64,000 nt of DNA, from contig JAZBQD010000019.1 in NCBI GenBank assembly GCA_036583965.1, positions 2,967,006 through 3,031,005 on the forward strand, given 5' to 3'. Every line of letters starts with the position of its first letter. Position 1 is the first letter of the stretch. Below the pieces are notes generated by a model, which did no database searches, was not told where the DNA came from, and saw only the letters and a list, made by a program, of their open reading frames with translations. Made by a program: the position numbers and the translations under genes. The stretch comes from Prunella strophiata. Its lineage: Eukaryota > Chordata > Aves > Passeriformes > Prunellidae. Shown here piece by piece: positions 60,421 to 64,000 of the stretch.

Positions 60421-61782
60421 TCACCTATTGATTTGTGTCTTCTAGTTCTGTGAAATGGCTGGAAAGAAAAGGACAGCTCTCAGCAGTCAACAGAAATTCA
60501 TATTTAAAATCCACACTCTTTTTTAGTGCTGCTGGAAAAAAATGCTTCAAATCCTTTTCACTGCAATCTCTGAGCCTTGGAGGAGGAGAAAGAGCAGGTC
60601 CAACATTTTGGTGTTGCATTTTTGCACCAGAATTTGGTGATTATTGGCAGTTTTTCTTAAAACAAGATCTCAGTTAAAGATCAAGATACCAAACATGAAT
60701 AAAACATCAAAGGGATTTTGTGGGCCTCACCCAGTGGGCATCCAAACTGCAAATATCACTTTATTTTCTTTTACTCTATTAAACTTTGAACAGTACAATT
60801 CCCTTGTGTGAGCAGTTGGTACAGGACCCTTTCCCAGCACACCAAATCCCAGAGCTACTCCCAGTGGATGCCACAGAAGATTTTTGTTGATGGGAAAGCA
60901 AGGCCTGGAGTGACAGAGCCAAATGAAGGTGTGACCATAACTCATGGTGGTGGCTCAGTGTCACTTTGACCCAGCAGAGACAGGCAAAAACAGGCAGTGC
61001 AGTGACATCAGCACGTCCTGGCAGCCAAACCACCCTCCTGAGACTCTGGCTGGGTGCTCTGATGTGGCCATGGCACATCCCTGCACACCAGTGTCAGTCT
61101 GACCTGGTAAACACAGGTAATAAAAGCAGAGGAAGCAACAGCAGCTCGGCAAGGGTTAACTGCTTACCTGTTCTGCAGAGACTCGAGGTGGGCACTCTGC
61201 TCCCCAGTCCCATGGCTCTGCTGCTGTGACCCAAATGACTTCTGAGGAGGAGAAGGAGGAGGCAGAAACACCTTCTAATGACACCTGCCTTCATAACAAG
61301 CCTGGCAAGACAGCACATGATCATTTTCCCTGCTGGGTGATGGCTGGTGGCTCAGGCAGTTCTGCTGACCTTGGTTAGGGCAGTCTCTGAGGAAGTAAGC
61401 AAAGCTCCAGCCTCAACAAAGGATCAAAATCCAGCTGTAAGGGTGGAAATTCAACTGATCAAACAGAGACATCTTCAGCATCATCCTGAAATGAATGTCA
61501 AAAATAGATCAGATTGTTCTCAAGCAGTGGCTAGTTCCCTGCACACCTAAAAGGAGAATCCAAATGAGTAAGTCAGGTGTTGCTGTGCATGCTGCAGAGA
61601 TCTAAAGGCAGCAAAGAGAAATGCTATTCAAAGGAACCTGCTCTTCCTGTTGTGTAAACCTCTCCCTCTACAAAGATGCAACATTTTCCCTAGGAACTGT
61701 GTGACAACATTTGCCTCACTGCACTGGGTGAAAGACAGAGCAAACACTTTGAGATCAGTGGGACCAAGACATGTTTTTTTTA

Positions 61783-62050
61783 CAAGGGCATGGAGTGACA
61801 GGACAAGGGGAATGGCTTTAAGCTGACAGAAGGCAGGGTCAGATTAGAGATTAGTAAGAAATTCTTCCCTGTGAGGGTGGGGAGGCCCAGAGAAGCTGTG
61901 GCTGCCCCATCCCTGGAAGTGTTCCAGGCCAGGTTGGACAGGGCTTGGAGCAACATGGGATAGGGGAAGGTGTCCCTGCCCATGGCAGGGGATAGAACAA
62001 GATGGTCTTTAATGTCCCTTCCAACCCAAACCATTCTAGGATTCTATAAT
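61783..62050 (+). mobile_element. CR1 LINE 3' fragment, plus orientation
   Basis: Sense CR1 end of about 270 bp: GAGTGACAGGACAAGGGG, AAGAAATTCTTCCCTGTGAGG, GCCCATGGCAGGGGATAG, ending CCAACCCAAACCATTCTAGG and ATTCTATAATA. Confidence 0.95.
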
Positions 62051-64000
62051 AAGAACAGGAGAACTTTTGAAATACACTCACAGCTCCACAGACCACAATT
62101 GCTACTGCAGCACAAACTGTTTCTATTTCATCTATATGTGCATGATTTTAGGACTTGAAAAACTGCTGCCCTTGTACTTCTCAGCAGCTAATAAAAACCC
62201 TTGTTAGCAACATCTGGATACAAGATAAGGGAACCTTGCAAGGAAACATGAGGCATTCAACAGGTTTCTGCAGTGGGTTCTTCATCGATCCTCTGGGGAC
62301 TCTGCTCCAAAGTCCACTGAGGTGTTGGTTTTTCCATTGACTTCACTGGGCTCCAAACCAAGACCTAAAGCCTCCCTGCTGTGCCTTGGACATTTATTTG
62401 TGTTTGATCTGTAATAAGATCTTTCATTTCTCTTATTCCTGTAAAAACAAATAAAGCCAGAGCACAAGAAAGCAACTAAACACATGCTTAGCTTTAAGCA
62501 TATCCCTAAACCCACTCACTTAAAGTCCTTAATTCTATGGACTCCTGGGAAAGAAAAGCACATGCTTAAAGTTAAACACGTGCTTGGGGTCTTTGCTAAT
62601 TAGTGATGGCCTTGTGTCTTACAGGGCCCTAAACACTTCTTAAAGCATCTGGGGTTTTAGGGCCCATATGGGAGAAATTACATGGAGACCATCTCAAAAG
62701 TGCAACTTTTAGTATTGTATCTGTTGCTGGAAGCCTGTCTTTAGTGGCTTTCAGACTGATTCTGTTACAACAGCATCTACAACTAGTTAAGGGAAGAGTT
62801 TCTAAGATATTTGTAAAAATAAGGATATCTTAAAAGTAGACCCTTTCCTTGGCTAATGCTACAATATCATCCCATCAGGACAATCAGTCTAATCAAACTA
62901 AAAGTCCATTTTGGAATGGATGTGCTTACTGGCATCTCAAGACCAAAACTGTCTGACTTCAGCCAAAGTTTTGTCCCTGACATCCTTCCCTTTGCTCAGA
63001 GGATGAGTCTGGCTCTGGAAGACAAGCCAGCCTTTACCTTTGGGTAAATGGCAGCAAATGGAAGAACGTTCCCAGTAAACTGCACAGAGCAAAAAGCAAT
63101 TTTCCTCACTGCACCATGTTTATTTTGGATCCCTGCTGAAGTGTTAGAACTCTCAGACAAGGCCTGAAATGTAACATGTCTGATAGGCTAAATTGGTGTT
63201 GTTCCCAGTGAGAGAACATTGGGGAAGTTTCTTCACAAAACATATGCTAGCTAGCAGGAAGCCTCTCACCTTGTCAGCATCTTCTCCACAAGGACTGAAA
63301 CTTGTCTTTCTGTGCCTCTTGCAGTGTCTCTTACATCTTCTTGAACTCTTTTTCAAGGTGCATCAGTGCACTCAGCTTCAGATGCTCTTGGACTTTCAGC
63401 TCTCTCTAAAATTTTATGATGTCCCCTGTTTATGGATTCATTGTTCTGCAAGCTGAACAATGAGGCCATGTCCATTAGTGAGGAATCTGGATCAGATGTG
63501 AGCACTCCACATTTCTCTCAAGTGCCAAAGCACACAGCCTGGTGCTCCTGCTGGCTTTCCTATTTATACAGCCTGTGGGAAGACAGGTGATATCTGAACC
63601 CAGCATAAAGCCTTCAGAAGAACTTTTTTTTTGAAAGAAAAGTGATTGTTTGACTGCTTTACATCACATGGCTGCAGTGTCTTTGATCTGAAACTAGATT
63701 TACCACAGCTTCACACTTACCTCTGAGGAACAGGGAAGTTGTGAGTCAAAGCATCAACCATCAGAGCCACCACAAGCAAAAAGCTGCTGCAGGCTGTGCT
63801 TGCCTAGAAGCACCAGAAGCAGAGTCCTCCCCAATTCCAGGTCTAGCTAAACACCCAAAATAACCTCAGCTTAGCCCTTGATGTTTTAAGGATGGAAAGG
63901 AGGATAAACACAGGGAGCTTCTCCTGGATCCTTCTGCAGCCCCAGTTTTTAAGTTGGTGATCTCCTAAACTCCCTGATTCTTCAGTGCTCAAGATCCAGC
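62051..64000. other. Unique intergenic DNA to window end, no gene seen
   Basis: No repeat family or gene recognised. All frames are under 90 residues. Confidence 0.55.

Larger units (their letters stand above)
55951..61782. other. Unique intergenic DNA, no gene seen
   Basis: Contains a 35-bp tandem duplication, a GAA-type tract and A-rich tracts, listed separately. Frames of up to 120 residues have no domain. The stretch 59950-60420 looks constrained and is listed separately. Confidence 0.55.

Overview
The window reads as a stretch of bird autosome, most likely from a passerine. Three things point that way. Many short CR1 LINE fragments are present, all consisting of 3' ends, with the typical 'CCAACCCAAACCATTCT' end or its complement. 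There are two solo LTRs, one of which resembles passerine ERVL LTRs as I remember them. The single recognisable gene, BMP4, encodes a protein of avian type. There are no bacterial features, no rRNA or tRNA genes that I can see, and no second protein gene. Most open frames in the window are chance frames in intergenic DNA.

Layout. From 1 to about 47.1 kb lies the region downstream of BMP4: unique intergenic DNA with scattered CR1 pieces, simple repeats, a 665-bp solo LTR with 5-bp target duplications (12.06-12.72 kb), an AT-rich block (13.4 kb), a 1.6-kb minisatellite of 18/19-bp units (33.28-34.91 kb) and a 614-bp solo LTR with 6-bp target duplications (37.06-37.67 kb). BMP4 lies on the minus strand at 47.15 to about 50.3 kb: 3' UTR and polyadenylation signal, a large second coding exon (second prodomain part plus mature ligand), a 969-bp intron, the first coding exon, a 565-bp intron in the leader, and a GC-rich noncoding first exon inside a CpG island that reaches about 51 kb. 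From 51.1 kb to the end is the upstream flank, again gene-free, with CR1 fragments, purine-rich tracts and short tandem repeats.

Interpretation. BMP4 is a dorsoventral and organ-patterning morphogen that in vertebrates sits in a large gene-poor interval carrying distant enhancers. The gene-free flanks here fit that picture. Several unique, repeat-free stretches that keep CpGs and homeodomain or E-box-like motifs are listed as candidate enhancers, but conservation cannot be tested without alignments. The most noteworthy structures are the minisatellite with its layered organisation, a predicted upstream ORF with a strong start context that overlaps the BMP4 start codon, the two cleanly bounded solo LTRs, and an extra arginine in the basic N-terminus of mature BMP4. 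I found no clear new multi-gene system.
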